64,000 bases of DNA from Vreelandella titanicae BH1 (GCF_000336575.1 NZ_AOPO01000002.1:310006-374005); one strand, 5' to 3'; positions 9,579 through 19,259 are shown, counted from the first letter of the stretch. Notes: a model not told the origin generated them from the letters alone. Translations and numbers: made by a program.

Positions 9579-10787
9579 ATGAACTCTAAGCTTAATAAAC
9601 CAAAACGTCGCTTTCTGCTAGTGTCGGGCTCAAGCTATTCCTTAGTCAATTTTCGGGGGCCGCTCGTACAAAGCCTGATTAGTGCAGGATTAGAAGTACA
9701 TGCGGCATCACCAGGGTTACATGATGATCCAAGGACATGCCGCCAGTTAGAGGCTTGGGGAGTATTTGTTCACGATATCCCCATGCAACGAACAGGCCTT
9801 AACCCGTGGTATGATTTTTTGACGCTAAAAGCACTTTACTTGTTGATGCGTAATATACGACCCGATGTCGTTCTGGCATATACCATCAAGCCGGTGGTGT
9901 ATGGGATGTTGGCGGCTTGGCTGGCGAAGGTTCCTCAACGTTATGCATTGATCACTGGCCTGGGATATGCCTTTGCCGGAGAGGCACGCGGTAAGCGCGC
10001 TCTGGTTTTCCATCTGGTGCGTAGACTTTATTCGGCAGCTTTGAATAAGGTGGATAAGGTGTTTTTCCAGAACCCCGATGATGAAAGCTTATTTCGTGAT
10101 TTGGGAATACTACGCGATCGCGTACCTTCCCAAGTGCTCAATGGGTCAGGGGTCGATATGGCGCATTTTGCTACAGCCCCTTTACCTGATGGGCCGCCAC
10201 GTTTTTTATTGGTTGCTCGCTTGTTGGCAGACAAAGGTGTCCGCCAGTACGCTGAGGCAGCTAGGCGAATCAAGCAGCAGCACCCTGAGGTAGTATTTCA
10301 ACTGGCTGGTGATATCGACAGCAACCCCGATACGATTTCGCAACAAGAGCTGGATACTTGGGTGGGAGAGGGATCGCTTGAACACTTGGGTTGGCTGAAT
10401 GATGTGCGCCTGGCACTTGCCGAGAGTAGCGTTTTTGTACTGCCTAGTTATTACCGAGAAGGCACGCCGCGCTCAATTCTGGAAGCCATGTCTATGGGGC
10501 GAGCGGTCATCACTACCGATGCACCTGGATGTCGAGAAACCGTCACTAATGGCGATAACGGCTACTTGATACCTGTAAAAAATGTCGATGCGCTTGTTAA
10601 AGCCATGCAACACTTTATTGACAGACCAGCTTTAGTTAAAACCATGGGACAGCGCTCCCACGAGATTGCTAAAGATAAATACGATGTGCATAAAGTCAAT
10701 GCCGTTATGCTTGAAGCAATGGGTATAGGAAAACCAGAGCTTCGTAATAGGGTGCAAAAACCATTTGATACTATTACTGCTAAATAA
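9579..10787 (+). CDS. GT4-family glycosyltransferase (PglA-like)
   Basis: The 402-residue protein has the two-domain GT-B layout of family 4. The N-terminal half contains SLVNFRGPLVQSL and RPDVVLAYTIKPVVYG, typical of PglA/CapM-like transferases. The C-terminal half has the donor site FVLPSYYREGTPRSILEAMSMGRAVITTDAPG, with the E-x7-E-like motif (E in REG and E in ILEAM). It is a cytoplasmic or membrane-peripheral retaining enzyme, and PglA relatives act early on undecaprenyl-linked sugars. Ribosome site GAGGAGG is strong. No initiating WcaJ/PglC-type transferase is seen in the window, so that gene must lie elsewhere. Acceptor and donor cannot be named. Confidence 0.85.
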   Translation: MNSKLNKPKRRFLLVSGSSYSLVNFRGPLVQSLISAGLEVHAASPGLHDDPRTCRQLEAWGVFVHDIPMQRTGLNPWYDFLTLKALYLLMRNIRPDVVLAYTIKPVVYGMLAAWLAKVPQRYALITGLGYAFAGEARGKRALVFHLVRRLYSAALNKVDKVFFQNPDDESLFRDLGILRDRVPSQVLNGSGVDMAHFATAPLPDGPPRFLLVARLLADKGVRQYAEAARRIKQQHPEVVFQLAGDIDSNPDTISQQELDTWVGEGSLEHLGWLNDVRLALAESSVFVLPSYYREGTPRSILEAMSMGRAVITTDAPGCRETVTNGDNGYLIPVKNVDALVKAMQHFIDRPALVKTMGQRSHEIAKDKYDVHKVNAVMLEAMGIGKPELRNRVQKPFDTITAK

Positions 10788-11004
10788 AATTGTAGCGTAG
10801 TGCTGCGTGTTATCTACATTATACCCTGCAAAAGTACTAACAGCCTCGATACTAATTTCCTGATTTTATCTAATTTAATAGCTGCGGCATCACTGATGCA
10901 ATAGGTATTTCGATTGGTGGTCACCATATATCTATCTGTATCAGCTAAATGGGTGGTAGATAGCTGTTGCTGAAAATATTGAGCGAGTTGTCGGAGAAAA
11001 CTTA

Positions 11005-11907
11005 ATGCAGATTCAGTTCAAGTCATATGGTGATCTCGGCAGGGATATTACAAAGAATTTTGAAAAATTTTCTGGTGACTGGGACTTAGTCGTCGGGGTA
11101 CCAAGAAGTGGTATGGTTCCCGCCTACATGATTGCACTTGCACTAAATATAAATTGTACGGATATTTCATCCTGGGTTAATAATTATCCATTGAAAAAAG
11201 GGCTTACGCGATGCGTGAGAAAAGATTTGAACTCTCCCTGGGAGGCACAAAAAGTTCTTATTGTAGACGACAGTATAATGACCGGAGGTTCAATAAGAAA
11301 CGAAATTAACGCGCTCCCCGATTGGTTAGCAGCACGTGCATCGACACTGGCTATTTACTCAGGCAAGCCAATCAGAAGTGATGTAGATATTATTCTTGAA
11401 TTTCTTCCCCATCCAAGAGCTTTTGAATGGAATATATTTCATCATAATGTAATGAGTAGGTCTTGTATTTGTCTTGAGGGGATGATGTCAGAAAACGAAC
11501 TTTGCGATGATACAGGTACTACACGCTTTCGTTACCTTCCTTCAAGAGATATCGATACAATCGTTACGTCTCAGAGTGAGTCAAACCGACATAAGGTAGA
11601 AGCTTTACTGATGGATAACGGGGTTTCGTATCGTAATCTCGTTATGAAGAAAAATAATAAGAATGTCATGACTATTGATTCGCAGGTGAAATTCAAGGTT
11701 GAGACTTTTGTTGCATCCACGGCGGACTTGTTTGTCGAGTTTAATTCTTATCAAGCAAAACTAATTTGTCGAGAAGCAGGTAAGCCTGTTTTCTGTTTTA
11801 GTGATAGCCGTATATATAATCCTGAAGATCAGCTTGGGGCTCGTTTTGCCAAGAATAAAATAAAATTATTGATATGGAAAGTAGTCAATATGAAATTTCG
11901 CCGATAG
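11005..11907 (+). CDS. Phosphoribosyltransferase-like protein with degenerate HAD-like C-terminal half
   Basis: Residues 1-135 show a type I PRTase: VVGVPRSGMVPA (pyrophosphate loop) and the PRPP loop VLIVDDSIMTGGS at 84-96. Residues 150-285 resemble a HAD phosphatase in layout: a beta-strand where motif I should be, then TIVTSQSESNRHKVEALL (like the motif II helix region), then FKVETFVASTADLFVEFNSYQA and GKPVFCF. The expected motif I DxDG appears instead as C154-I-C-L-E-G, so the nucleophilic aspartate seems lost. Such PRTase proteins occur in some capsule clusters, where their substrate is unknown to me. DNA here is A+T-rich compared with the preceding genes. PRTase assignment is confident; the HAD reading is inference. 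Confidence 0.68.
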   Translation: MQIQFKSYGDLGRDITKNFEKFSGDWDLVVGVPRSGMVPAYMIALALNINCTDISSWVNNYPLKKGLTRCVRKDLNSPWEAQKVLIVDDSIMTGGSIRNEINALPDWLAARASTLAIYSGKPIRSDVDIILEFLPHPRAFEWNIFHHNVMSRSCICLEGMMSENELCDDTGTTRFRYLPSRDIDTIVTSQSESNRHKVEALLMDNGVSYRNLVMKKNNKNVMTIDSQVKFKVETFVASTADLFVEFNSYQAKLICREAGKPVFCFSDSRIYNPEDQLGARFAKNKIKLLIWKVVNMKFRR

Positions 11908-12054
11908 AAAAGAGATATAAATTATTTTCTGGCTAAATAAATTGTTAGTTCTGTAGTTAATATGCTAGTGAGTTTTTACTGTCTGTTAATGATAATTATT
12001 ATTAATAGAAAAGGTTCTCATCATCAGCTTGTCTGATGCCATGGAGGTGGCCTA

Positions 12055-12873
12055 ATGAATCAGATTGATATTTCTGTCATTATGACTGTGAAAAATGGAT
12101 CCAAATACCTGGAATCAAGTCTTTCTTCCGTTTTTTCTCAAACCTATCTACCTAAAGAAGTTGTTGTGGTCAACGATGGGTCAGACGATGATACCTGGGA
12201 AGTGCTCAAGAAGTTACGTCACATGGCCCCTGTCCAGGTTCAGTTAGTGGATACGCAAGGTGTTGGTCGTGCGCGGGCGCTTAACCTTGCTGTCAATCAT
12301 ACTCGTTATCCGTGGCTGGCCAATATCGACGCAGACGACCAATGGCTACCCGAAAAATTGGCGCAGCAGGTCGCTACTATAAGCCTATTTCCAAATGTGG
12401 AGCTTGTCGTAACAGCTAGCCAGATCGTTTATGGAGAAGGGGAAGGGGAGTTAGTTATTAGTAGAGGATTCTCCGTCACACCAATGGGGTGTGATAGTTT
12501 TTATGTTAACAATCCAATAAATCATAGCTCTATATTGTTCTCTCGACGATTTTTTGATGAGGTTGGAGGGTACGATGAAGCATTGTTTAGACAGGTCGAT
12601 ATAGACCTGTGGGTACGCGCTCTGAGAAAAGGTTTTATATTTTACCAAGTGGATTTACCGCTAACAGTTAAACGACTTCATGAAGGACAGAGCTTTGAAG
12701 TCGGAAATCGATTGAGTTATACATTTAATTCATTGAAAATTAGTCTAAAAAAATTACGACAGTTTAAAGCTCCTTTCTACTATTTTCCAATTGCTTTTGT
12801 TAAATTTTTTTATAATAACATTCCAAGAAGCATCCGGCGTCGCTTGAAAAGGGTGAGCCTTTGGAAATTATAA
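12055..12873 (+). CDS. GT2-family glycosyltransferase
   Basis: This 272-residue protein opens with ISVIMTVKNGSKYLESSLSS and VVVNDGSDDDT, the nucleotide-sugar-binding start of GT-A family 2 enzymes. A DxD-type metal site is seen as NIDADDQW near residue 97, and GGYDEALFRQVDIDLWVRAL supplies the ED-like catalytic region. The C-terminal 60 residues are basic and partly hydrophobic, consistent with peripheral membrane attachment. Ribosome site GGAGG lies about eight bases before the ATG. It would add one sugar to the growing repeat unit; donor and linkage are unknown. It lies in the A+T-rich part of the cluster. Confidence 0.85.
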   Translation: MNQIDISVIMTVKNGSKYLESSLSSVFSQTYLPKEVVVVNDGSDDDTWEVLKKLRHMAPVQVQLVDTQGVGRARALNLAVNHTRYPWLANIDADDQWLPEKLAQQVATISLFPNVELVVTASQIVYGEGEGELVISRGFSVTPMGCDSFYVNNPINHSSILFSRRFFDEVGGYDEALFRQVDIDLWVRALRKGFIFYQVDLPLTVKRLHEGQSFEVGNRLSYTFNSLKISLKKLRQFKAPFYYFPIAFVKFFYNNIPRSIRRRLKRVSLWKL

Positions 12874-13135
12874 TGATGCTCATCTTTGATATGCTTTAGG
12901 GATCGCACCTGGAATAGCATAATCCTAAATAATTAGCGACATAAAGTGTGTATGTTCTCCATTTGCATTTTACGAATGCACGAAATTCCAGGCTTCTCTT
13001 TATGCCAAACAAAAATGTTTATTATATTAAAATGGCAACTAAGGTCAGGTGCTGCCGTATTAATCGCATGTATATGTTAGCCAATAATTAAACGCTGTAT
13101 TGAGTTTTCAAGGGCATGATTATGCAGGGGACACT

Positions 13136-14095
13136 ATGAGCAAGGTGATCGCGGTGATACTCACCTACAATCGGCAGGATTTGCTACAGCTATGTTTAGC
13201 TGCCATTTATTCACAAACATGCATTTGTGACCAGGTGATTGTGGTCGATAATGCTAGCGATGATAATACACAAGAAATGCTAAGTGAATTGGACTATCCG
13301 AATCTAAAAGTGTATTTGCTGTCGCAGAATGTAGGTGCTGCAGGTGGATTCAATGCTGGGTTTCGTCTCGCATATAAGGAAGGAGCTGATTATATCTGGA
13401 TGATGGACGATGATGTCATTCCGGAGCCGTTTGCCTTGCAAAGATTAATTGAAGCAGATAATACCTTGGATGAAAATGGTATTGACAGAGCCTACCTGAT
13501 CTCTACTGCTTTTACAGAAAATGGTTATGTAACTAATTCACCTTCTATCAACAAAAAAATTAATCATATTGGATATAAAGATTGGCCAAAATTTGCTCAA
13601 TATGGTGTTGTCTCCGTTGATCGAGCAACTTTTGTATCTATTCTTGTTCCCCGCGGTACCATTGACAGGTATGGTTTGCCTATTTCCGATATGTTCATAT
13701 GGGGCGAGGATACTGAATATACATTAAGAATAACGGAAGATGTTCCCGGGTTTGTTGTGGGTGCCAGCAAAGTGATGCATTTACGGCAGGAGAAAGGAGT
13801 GCTAAATATTATTTCTGAAAATAGTGAGGTGCGCCTTAAGTATTATAAGTACTTAATAAGAAATAGAATATTTGTCACAAAAAAATATCGTCCAGCTCAT
13901 GTCGTAGTAAAAATTATGTGTTTAGATTTATATATGATATTAAAATTATTACGAAGAAGACAGTTAAAAAAAGCTGGTATTGTAACAGCTGGGTTGGTTG
14001 AAGGTTTTTTGTTTTCACCTGAAATTGAATACATTGATTCACCGGTTAAAAGTCAATGTCTTCCATTGAGAATTTATAAATGTGAAAGTTTATAG
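13136..14095 (+). CDS. GT2-family glycosyltransferase (GlfT2/rhamnosyltransferase-like)
   Basis: I use the ATG at 13136 (MSKVIAVILTYNRQD), which follows a CAGGGGA ribosome site; an in-frame TTG 36 bases upstream has none. The 319-residue protein has VVDNASDDNTQE, the metal-binding WMMDDDVIPEP and GEDTEYTLRI (acid-base region). The combination NVGAAGGFNAGF with three successive aspartates resembles galactofuranosyl- and rhamnosyltransferases of family 2. It acts at the cytoplasmic face of the membrane on the lipid-linked repeat. The preceding 260 bases hold no gene and are A+T-rich. Specific sugar is not predictable. Confidence 0.82.
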   Translation: MSKVIAVILTYNRQDLLQLCLAAIYSQTCICDQVIVVDNASDDNTQEMLSELDYPNLKVYLLSQNVGAAGGFNAGFRLAYKEGADYIWMMDDDVIPEPFALQRLIEADNTLDENGIDRAYLISTAFTENGYVTNSPSINKKINHIGYKDWPKFAQYGVVSVDRATFVSILVPRGTIDRYGLPISDMFIWGEDTEYTLRITEDVPGFVVGASKVMHLRQEKGVLNIISENSEVRLKYYKYLIRNRIFVTKKYRPAHVVVKIMCLDLYMILKLLRRRQLKKAGIVTAGLVEGFLFSPEIEYIDSPVKSQCLPLRIYKCESL

Positions 14096-14139
14096 TTTTT
14101 TGGCTAAAGTTGGCTAATAGCTTAAGACGAGGTGAGTTT

Positions 14140-15066
14140 ATGTATAAGTTTTCTGTCATAGTGCCTGTTCATAACAAAGCTTCAACTTTGTTGGACTCTC
14201 TCTCGTGTCTTTATAATCAGACCTTTAAGAATTTTGAAATCATTGTCGTTGATGATGCCTCTACAGATGGGTCTCTCCAGATTTTATTACAAGAGGAACG
14301 CAAGGGTAAGCTGCGACTGTTCCAGCGAGATAAGCCTGGCCCAGGCGGCTACGCAGCACGCAATTATGGAGCACAGCAGGCAACAGCTGAATGGTTGGTT
14401 TTTTTTGATGCAGACGACCTGCTTGTGTATGACCACCTTTCAAGGTTTGCTAATGCTATTTCCGAAAACCCATCTGTTAATCTTTTTGTAAATGCATTTC
14501 GGAAGATGGAAGGAAATATAGTAATTCCGAGAAGTGAACCTTTAAAAAATGGAGTCATGAGTCGACAGGAAGCTTTAGCAGCGTTCTCACGTTCTGATTT
14601 CATTCACATGAACGGCGCTTGCATACATAAAAATACATTCATGGCCCTTGGTGGTTTTCCTGTTGATCGATACCGACGTGCTGGGGATGTTTATTTTTGG
14701 TTAAAAGTTATATGCAGTCTTAAAATGGTTCACTATGATCCCACCGTTACGAGCATGTGGTTGCTTCATAATAGTGGCGTGGTAAGCGACAAAAATAATA
14801 TGATTCAAATTCATCCTTGCTTAGACTTAAAGAGTGAATGTGAAGTTGACCTAACGTGGCTTGAAAAACATTATCTAAATGCCGCCATTAATCGTAAAAT
14901 ATTGTCATGGGCGGTTGAAAAAAAGATAGTTGGAAGGTCAGTTAAGAAAGATATATGCTCATTAATACTATTTAGTATGCGGCCCCGCCAGTGGATGACT
15001 TTGGCGACTCTAATAATACCTCAGCCATATTACTGTAGATTACGGGATCGTGTGCTAAGTGGTTAA
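14140..15066 (+). CDS. GT2-family glycosyltransferase
   Basis: The ATG at 14140 is chosen because a GAGGTGAG ribosome site stands immediately upstream; the longer frame would need a TTG. The 308-residue product begins YKFSVIVPVHNKASTLLDSLS, has VVDDASTDGS and the metal site VFFDADDLL, and then a GGFPVDRYRRAGDVYFWLKV catalytic region. These are standard for GT-A family 2. The gene follows the previous glycosyltransferase by 44 bases and is probably cotranscribed. The C-terminus is basic with hydrophobic patches, consistent with membrane association. Substrates are unknown. Confidence 0.85.
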   Translation: MYKFSVIVPVHNKASTLLDSLSCLYNQTFKNFEIIVVDDASTDGSLQILLQEERKGKLRLFQRDKPGPGGYAARNYGAQQATAEWLVFFDADDLLVYDHLSRFANAISENPSVNLFVNAFRKMEGNIVIPRSEPLKNGVMSRQEALAAFSRSDFIHMNGACIHKNTFMALGGFPVDRYRRAGDVYFWLKVICSLKMVHYDPTVTSMWLLHNSGVVSDKNNMIQIHPCLDLKSECEVDLTWLEKHYLNAAINRKILSWAVEKKIVGRSVKKDICSLILFSMRPRQWMTLATLIIPQPYYCRLRDRVLSG

Positions 15067-15268
15067 AAATCGTATCTTCTTTTTTATTGCAGAGATTTTT
15101 TCGAAATTAAAGTGATAAAGTAAAGTAGACTATCTAAATAACGGCGCAATTCTCAGAGGATTCGCGAGAACTGTTGTGTCGCTAACACTAACTATCCTGT
15201 CTGACGTCAGCATATCTCAGCGAATAATAATAAATCTATGCAAGATCTTCCTTATTAGGTGATTAGCC

Positions 15269-16045
15269 ATGACACAATTAGAATTCATCGCAAAAAACTG
15301 GTTAGGTCGACTGCGTACTTTTGAGTATAAGGCACATTTTTTTGTGAAAGGTGTCTTTGATTATCAGATAGAGAACGCAAATAAATCACTTTTTATAGAA
15401 GTTGTAGGGTGTCCAGGGGTGGGAAAGAGTACTCTGATAGATTATATGGAAGAAAAGAGGTTAATTAAAGGTTTGATTCGTGCAAGATTGTGGATTGCCA
15501 GACTACAACGTAATACGAACATCGATAGTGCTTATAAAAGAATTTTAGATTACAAGTTAATAAGTTTAGAGAATGAAAAATCAAGGTTTAAGTATTCCCA
15601 GTACGCTATTACTCCAAGAGCAATAGATAAATATGTTGAAGATGAAAAAATCCCGACTGTGTTGCTAATAGACGAAGGCCTTTTTCACCACTTCAAATAT
15701 GAAATTAGTGATAATTTGGGAAAGGATAAAGCTTTATTTAGTAAGCTGATGGAAAAAAGGGTTATTGTGCATATGACCGCTCGGCCAGAAATTATAGCGG
15801 AGCGCATTCTTAAGCGTTATAGGAAGACTGGTAACCTGTTGCCATATTATAAAAATAAACATGAATATGAAATTGCTGAATATTGTAGAAAAGCTCAAAA
15901 AAAAAGAAAGAAAGTGATCGGGGAATTTGAGAAAAGAGGAGTACCAGTGTTAACGGTTAATGCTGAAGATGGTGAGCAAGCGAATACGAAACACATAGAT
16001 GATTTTATCAAAATACTAATGAATGATTACTTAGGAGCTAATTGA
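15269..16045 (+). CDS. P-loop NTPase, putative small-molecule kinase in glycan cluster
   Basis: The 258-residue protein has a clear Walker A motif GCPGVGKST at 47-55 after a beta-strand (LFIEVVG), a Walker B-like VLLIDEG near 130, and arginine-rich stretches (MTARPEIIAERILKRYRKTG) that could be a nucleotide-kinase lid. No additional domain is recognisable. Similar uncharacterised P-loop kinases occur in polysaccharide loci, so a sugar or glycolipid phosphorylation role is possible but unproven. It is strongly A+T-rich, lysine-rich and lies about 200 bases after the previous gene with an AGGTGA ribosome site. I do not recognise a named family. Confidence 0.65.
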   Translation: MTQLEFIAKNWLGRLRTFEYKAHFFVKGVFDYQIENANKSLFIEVVGCPGVGKSTLIDYMEEKRLIKGLIRARLWIARLQRNTNIDSAYKRILDYKLISLENEKSRFKYSQYAITPRAIDKYVEDEKIPTVLLIDEGLFHHFKYEISDNLGKDKALFSKLMEKRVIVHMTARPEIIAERILKRYRKTGNLLPYYKNKHEYEIAEYCRKAQKKRKKVIGEFEKRGVPVLTVNAEDGEQANTKHIDDFIKILMNDYLGAN

Positions 16046-16214
16046 TTTAACTCGAGGTTGGTTTTTCTAGAAAATACCCGTTGATGAGTAAGAAAATTAT
16101 CTATTTTTGCCGAAAACTCCTTTACGCAGACTTTAAACTCTCCTCTGGAGGCCCTCAAGGGCACCTGTGGGTAGATGTGTTGAATGTTTTTGCTATTTAT
16201 TAAGGAGGATAGAA

Positions 16215-18263
16215 GTGAACAAAACGTTTGATGTTTATACTCTCGATAACAAGTATCGTAAGGATATTCAAGGAGTTCGTGCCATCGGCGCGATACTGGT
16301 GCTTGTTTTCCATATCTGGTTTCAGAAGGTATCTGGAGGTGTCGATGTATTTTTCGTTGTATCTGGTTTTCTAATGACCGGAATGTTGCTTCGTCAGTAT
16401 GCAAGGGATGGTAATATAAAGCCCTTTCATTTTTGGGGAGGAATTATTAAACGGGTGGCTCCATCCGCTTATGTTGTACTCTTAACGACTTTCATTCTCA
16501 GTTATTTTTTCGTACCACCTGTTTACTGGGTGGCTACAATACATGAATTTATTTTTAGCGCAGGGCATTTAGAAAACTTATTGCTAATAAGAAGAGAGGT
16601 TGATTACTTACAAATTGGAGACCCAGCAAGCCCTTTTCAACAGTATTGGGCACTATCAATTCAAGTGCAATTCTATGCCTTTCTCCCTTTGCTTATTGGG
16701 CCACTATTGTATATTTCAAACAAAATGAAATCATTGATACCTTTAATGTTGGGAGTTTCTATAGTTTTTTTTATTTCTTTTGTTTACTCGTTGGTCTCTA
16801 CGCATTTTACTCCTAACACAGCCTATTTTAATCCTTTAGGAAGAGTCTGGGAGTTTCTAGCCGGTGCCTTGGTTGCTATATTTATCCCTTATATTAAGTT
16901 GAATAAAAAAACGGCATCAATCATCTCTTTTCTAGGTATTTTTATTCTCTTTAGCATCGGTATAGCATTTCCTAGCGACTGGAATTTCCCTGGATATGTC
17001 GCGCTATTTCCTGTTGTTTCAGCTGCTTTTATCATCATTTCAGGAAACGAATCTGAAAAACGTACACTGGTGAACAGGTTATTGTCAAATCGATATCTTG
17101 TCATGTTGGGTGCCATGTCTTTTACCATTTACCTTTGGCACTGGCCGATATTGGTTTTTTTTCAGCACTATTATGAAACAACAAACTTAGGCGTTGTAAA
17201 AGGTATGACCATTGTTGTATTAGGAGTTTTGCTGGCTATTATTACGACCTGGTTGATTGAAAAGCCTTTTAGGAAAATACCCAAGTCTAGGGTTTGGATC
17301 GCCTATATTGCAGGTTTTTCATTTTTCATTCCTTCGGTTACGCTTGGGTTGGGTGCTAAATACTATATTGAAAATCTGCATGATGTAAAAGTTGATTTTA
17401 AAAGATCTGCATTCGAGGGCGATGAGATTTCTATACAAGACGATGCTTCCAATTTGAACTATTGGTATGTTACCGCCATTTCTAATGACTTAGGCGAGAC
17501 CATGGACAGAGATAATGGTTGTGCTACGGTCATTACAGAGTCCAAAATTTCATCTTGTGATTTTGGAGATACCTCTTCAGGAAATGTAGTCGCACTCGTA
17601 GGCGGGTCGCATATAGGTCAGTGGGAACCTTTTTTCTCGAGTCTAGGGAATGAATATGGATTTAAAGTGGTAAGTATCATAAAGAATTCTTGTTCCCTTG
17701 GCTATGAAATTGTGGAAGGTAATGATACTTGTAAGTTATGGAATGAAAATATCGTTGATTATTTAAGTGACCTGTCCCCTGATCTTGTTATAACAAACTC
17801 GACGAGGTCGAATCGTCCCCGTGAGAATAGATTAGTAGTAGGGAATCCTGTTGAGTTTGTTCCTTCTGGACATGTGGAAAAATGGAAGGAAATATCTGCT
17901 TTAGGTATTCCTGTAATGGGTATAAGAGATAACCCTTGGTTTGAAAGTGATCCAAGCTATTGCGTTTGGAAGAACCGTCATGAGGCAAGCCTATGCGCTC
18001 GACCCATTGAAGAGGTGTTGCTATCTGTTAATCCTGCAGATGCGTATGTAGGTGAAATACCTCTGTTTATCTCAATAGACTTTACCGAATTAATTTGTGT
18101 TGAGGGATTATGTCCGGCATATTTTGATGAAAGATTGATGTGGTCTGATACCCACCACCTGACACGAAATTATCTGGAATATATCACCCCAAGCCTGAAA
18201 GCTTCGCTTGAGCATCAGACGTCAATTTTTCAGGTTTTTAATAATTACGGGGAGAGCAACTAA
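16215..18263 (+). CDS. Acyltransferase-3 / SGNH-type polysaccharide O-acyltransferase
   Basis: The GTG at 16215 has an AAGGAGG site seven bases upstream and gives 682 residues starting MNKTFDVYTL. Residues 10-380 form the ten-helix acyltransferase-3 domain (OafA/YrhL type), with YRKDIQGVRAIGAILVLVFH (catalytic His) and GGVDVFFVVSGFLM. The C-terminal part looks like a periplasmic SGNH domain: block I appears as VALVGGSHIGQW, with Gly where GDSH has Asp but Ser kept, and the last block SDTHHLTRNYLE keeps Asp and His. Such proteins move acetyl groups from the cytoplasm onto surface sugars. It probably acetylates this polymer. The next gene begins directly after its stop codon. Confidence 0.85.
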   Translation: MNKTFDVYTLDNKYRKDIQGVRAIGAILVLVFHIWFQKVSGGVDVFFVVSGFLMTGMLLRQYARDGNIKPFHFWGGIIKRVAPSAYVVLLTTFILSYFFVPPVYWVATIHEFIFSAGHLENLLLIRREVDYLQIGDPASPFQQYWALSIQVQFYAFLPLLIGPLLYISNKMKSLIPLMLGVSIVFFISFVYSLVSTHFTPNTAYFNPLGRVWEFLAGALVAIFIPYIKLNKKTASIISFLGIFILFSIGIAFPSDWNFPGYVALFPVVSAAFIIISGNESEKRTLVNRLLSNRYLVMLGAMSFTIYLWHWPILVFFQHYYETTNLGVVKGMTIVVLGVLLAIITTWLIEKPFRKIPKSRVWIAYIAGFSFFIPSVTLGLGAKYYIENLHDVKVDFKRSAFEGDEISIQDDASNLNYWYVTAISNDLGETMDRDNGCATVITESKISSCDFGDTSSGNVVALVGGSHIGQWEPFFSSLGNEYGFKVVSIIKNSCSLGYEIVEGNDTCKLWNENIVDYLSDLSPDLVITNSTRSNRPRENRLVVGNPVEFVPSGHVEKWKEISALGIPVMGIRDNPWFESDPSYCVWKNRHEASLCARPIEEVLLSVNPADAYVGEIPLFISIDFTELICVEGLCPAYFDERLMWSDTHHLTRNYLEYITPSLKASLEHQTSIFQVFNNYGESN

Positions 18264-19211
18264 ATGTCCATTTATGAATTTGAAAAAGCGGTGAAATGTA
18301 AAAGTGCGATAGAGGATGCAGGTGGGGTTACGAAGGTTCGCAGCCCAAGAGCTTCAGTAATTGTGCCTACTTATCATGATTGGGCTCGATTGAAGCTGTG
18401 TGTTAATGCTTTGAAAAACCAAACATTTCCCCAGGATGATTTTGAAGTTATTATTGTAAATAATGCACCAGAAGATACACCACCTGTTGATTTCTCTTTG
18501 CCTCACAATTTCTGTATCATTAAAGAGGGAAAGCCGGGATCATATGCTGCAAGAAATGCAGCTTTAAAATTGGCGAAAGGTGAAATTATTGCTTTTACTG
18601 ATTCTGATTGTATTCCGGATCCTTACTGGTTGGAAGCTGCTGTTAACCATTTTGATAAAGGTGTAGAGCGAATAGCAGGAAAAATAGAGCTTTTTTTTAA
18701 GTCTGATAAGCTCACCCTAGTCGAAATTTATGAGAAGGCTTTTGCCTTTGATCAGGAAAAATATGCTCAGACTGGAGGAGCAGCAACTGCCAATATGATT
18801 ACATTGGCGAAACACTTTGAGACGGTTGGGCTTTTTAACGATACATTAATGTCAGGAGGCGATAATGAGTGGGGCTGGCGAGCAAAAGATAAAGGTATAT
18901 CTATTGAGTATGCTCCAGACGTTATTGTAAATCATCCTGCTCGTGCCGATATGAAAGCTATGCTAAAAAAACGCAAAAGGGTGATCGGTGGGGAAGTATG
19001 CAATAAAAATAACGCTTCTAAAAATACTTTTTTTTTAATTCTTCTTAAAGGCTATTTTCCTCCACGAAGACAGTTAAATATTTTTGGTAGAAAAGGACTC
19101 TCATTTTCTAGAAAGTTTTTGGCATATTTGTTGTGTTATTACTTTAAGATTTACTCAACTACTTATAAGTTAGCCTTGCTAATAGGTATTGCAAAGCCCG
19201 AGAGATCTTGA
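18264..19211 (+). CDS. GT2-family glycosyltransferase
   Basis: This 315-residue protein starts on the base after the acyltransferase stop codon, with GGGGAGAG as ribosome site inside the previous gene, so translation is probably coupled. After about 30 leading residues it shows ASVIVPTYHDWARLKLCVNAL, IIVNNAPEDTPP, GSYAARNAAL and the metal-binding AFTDSDCIPDP. GGDNEWGWRAKDKG is the catalytic-acid region. This arrangement is typical of family 2 enzymes that act on exopolysaccharide. It is the last gene before the intrinsic terminator at 19260-19290 and closes the A+T-rich cluster. Donor and acceptor are unknown. Confidence 0.85.
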   Translation: MSIYEFEKAVKCKSAIEDAGGVTKVRSPRASVIVPTYHDWARLKLCVNALKNQTFPQDDFEVIIVNNAPEDTPPVDFSLPHNFCIIKEGKPGSYAARNAALKLAKGEIIAFTDSDCIPDPYWLEAAVNHFDKGVERIAGKIELFFKSDKLTLVEIYEKAFAFDQEKYAQTGGAATANMITLAKHFETVGLFNDTLMSGGDNEWGWRAKDKGISIEYAPDVIVNHPARADMKAMLKKRKRVIGGEVCNKNNASKNTFFLILLKGYFPPRRQLNIFGRKGLSFSRKFLAYLLCYYFKIYSTTYKLALLIGIAKPERS

Positions 19212-19259
19212 TCAATAAAATGAAATGTTGTTGACTCTGTATAAGGTTCATAAAATATA

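Noticed and set aside
16027-16404. 125-residue minus-strand frame between the P-loop NTPase and acyltransferase genes
   Set aside because: It overlaps the start of the acyltransferase, has no ribosome site and no recognisable features.
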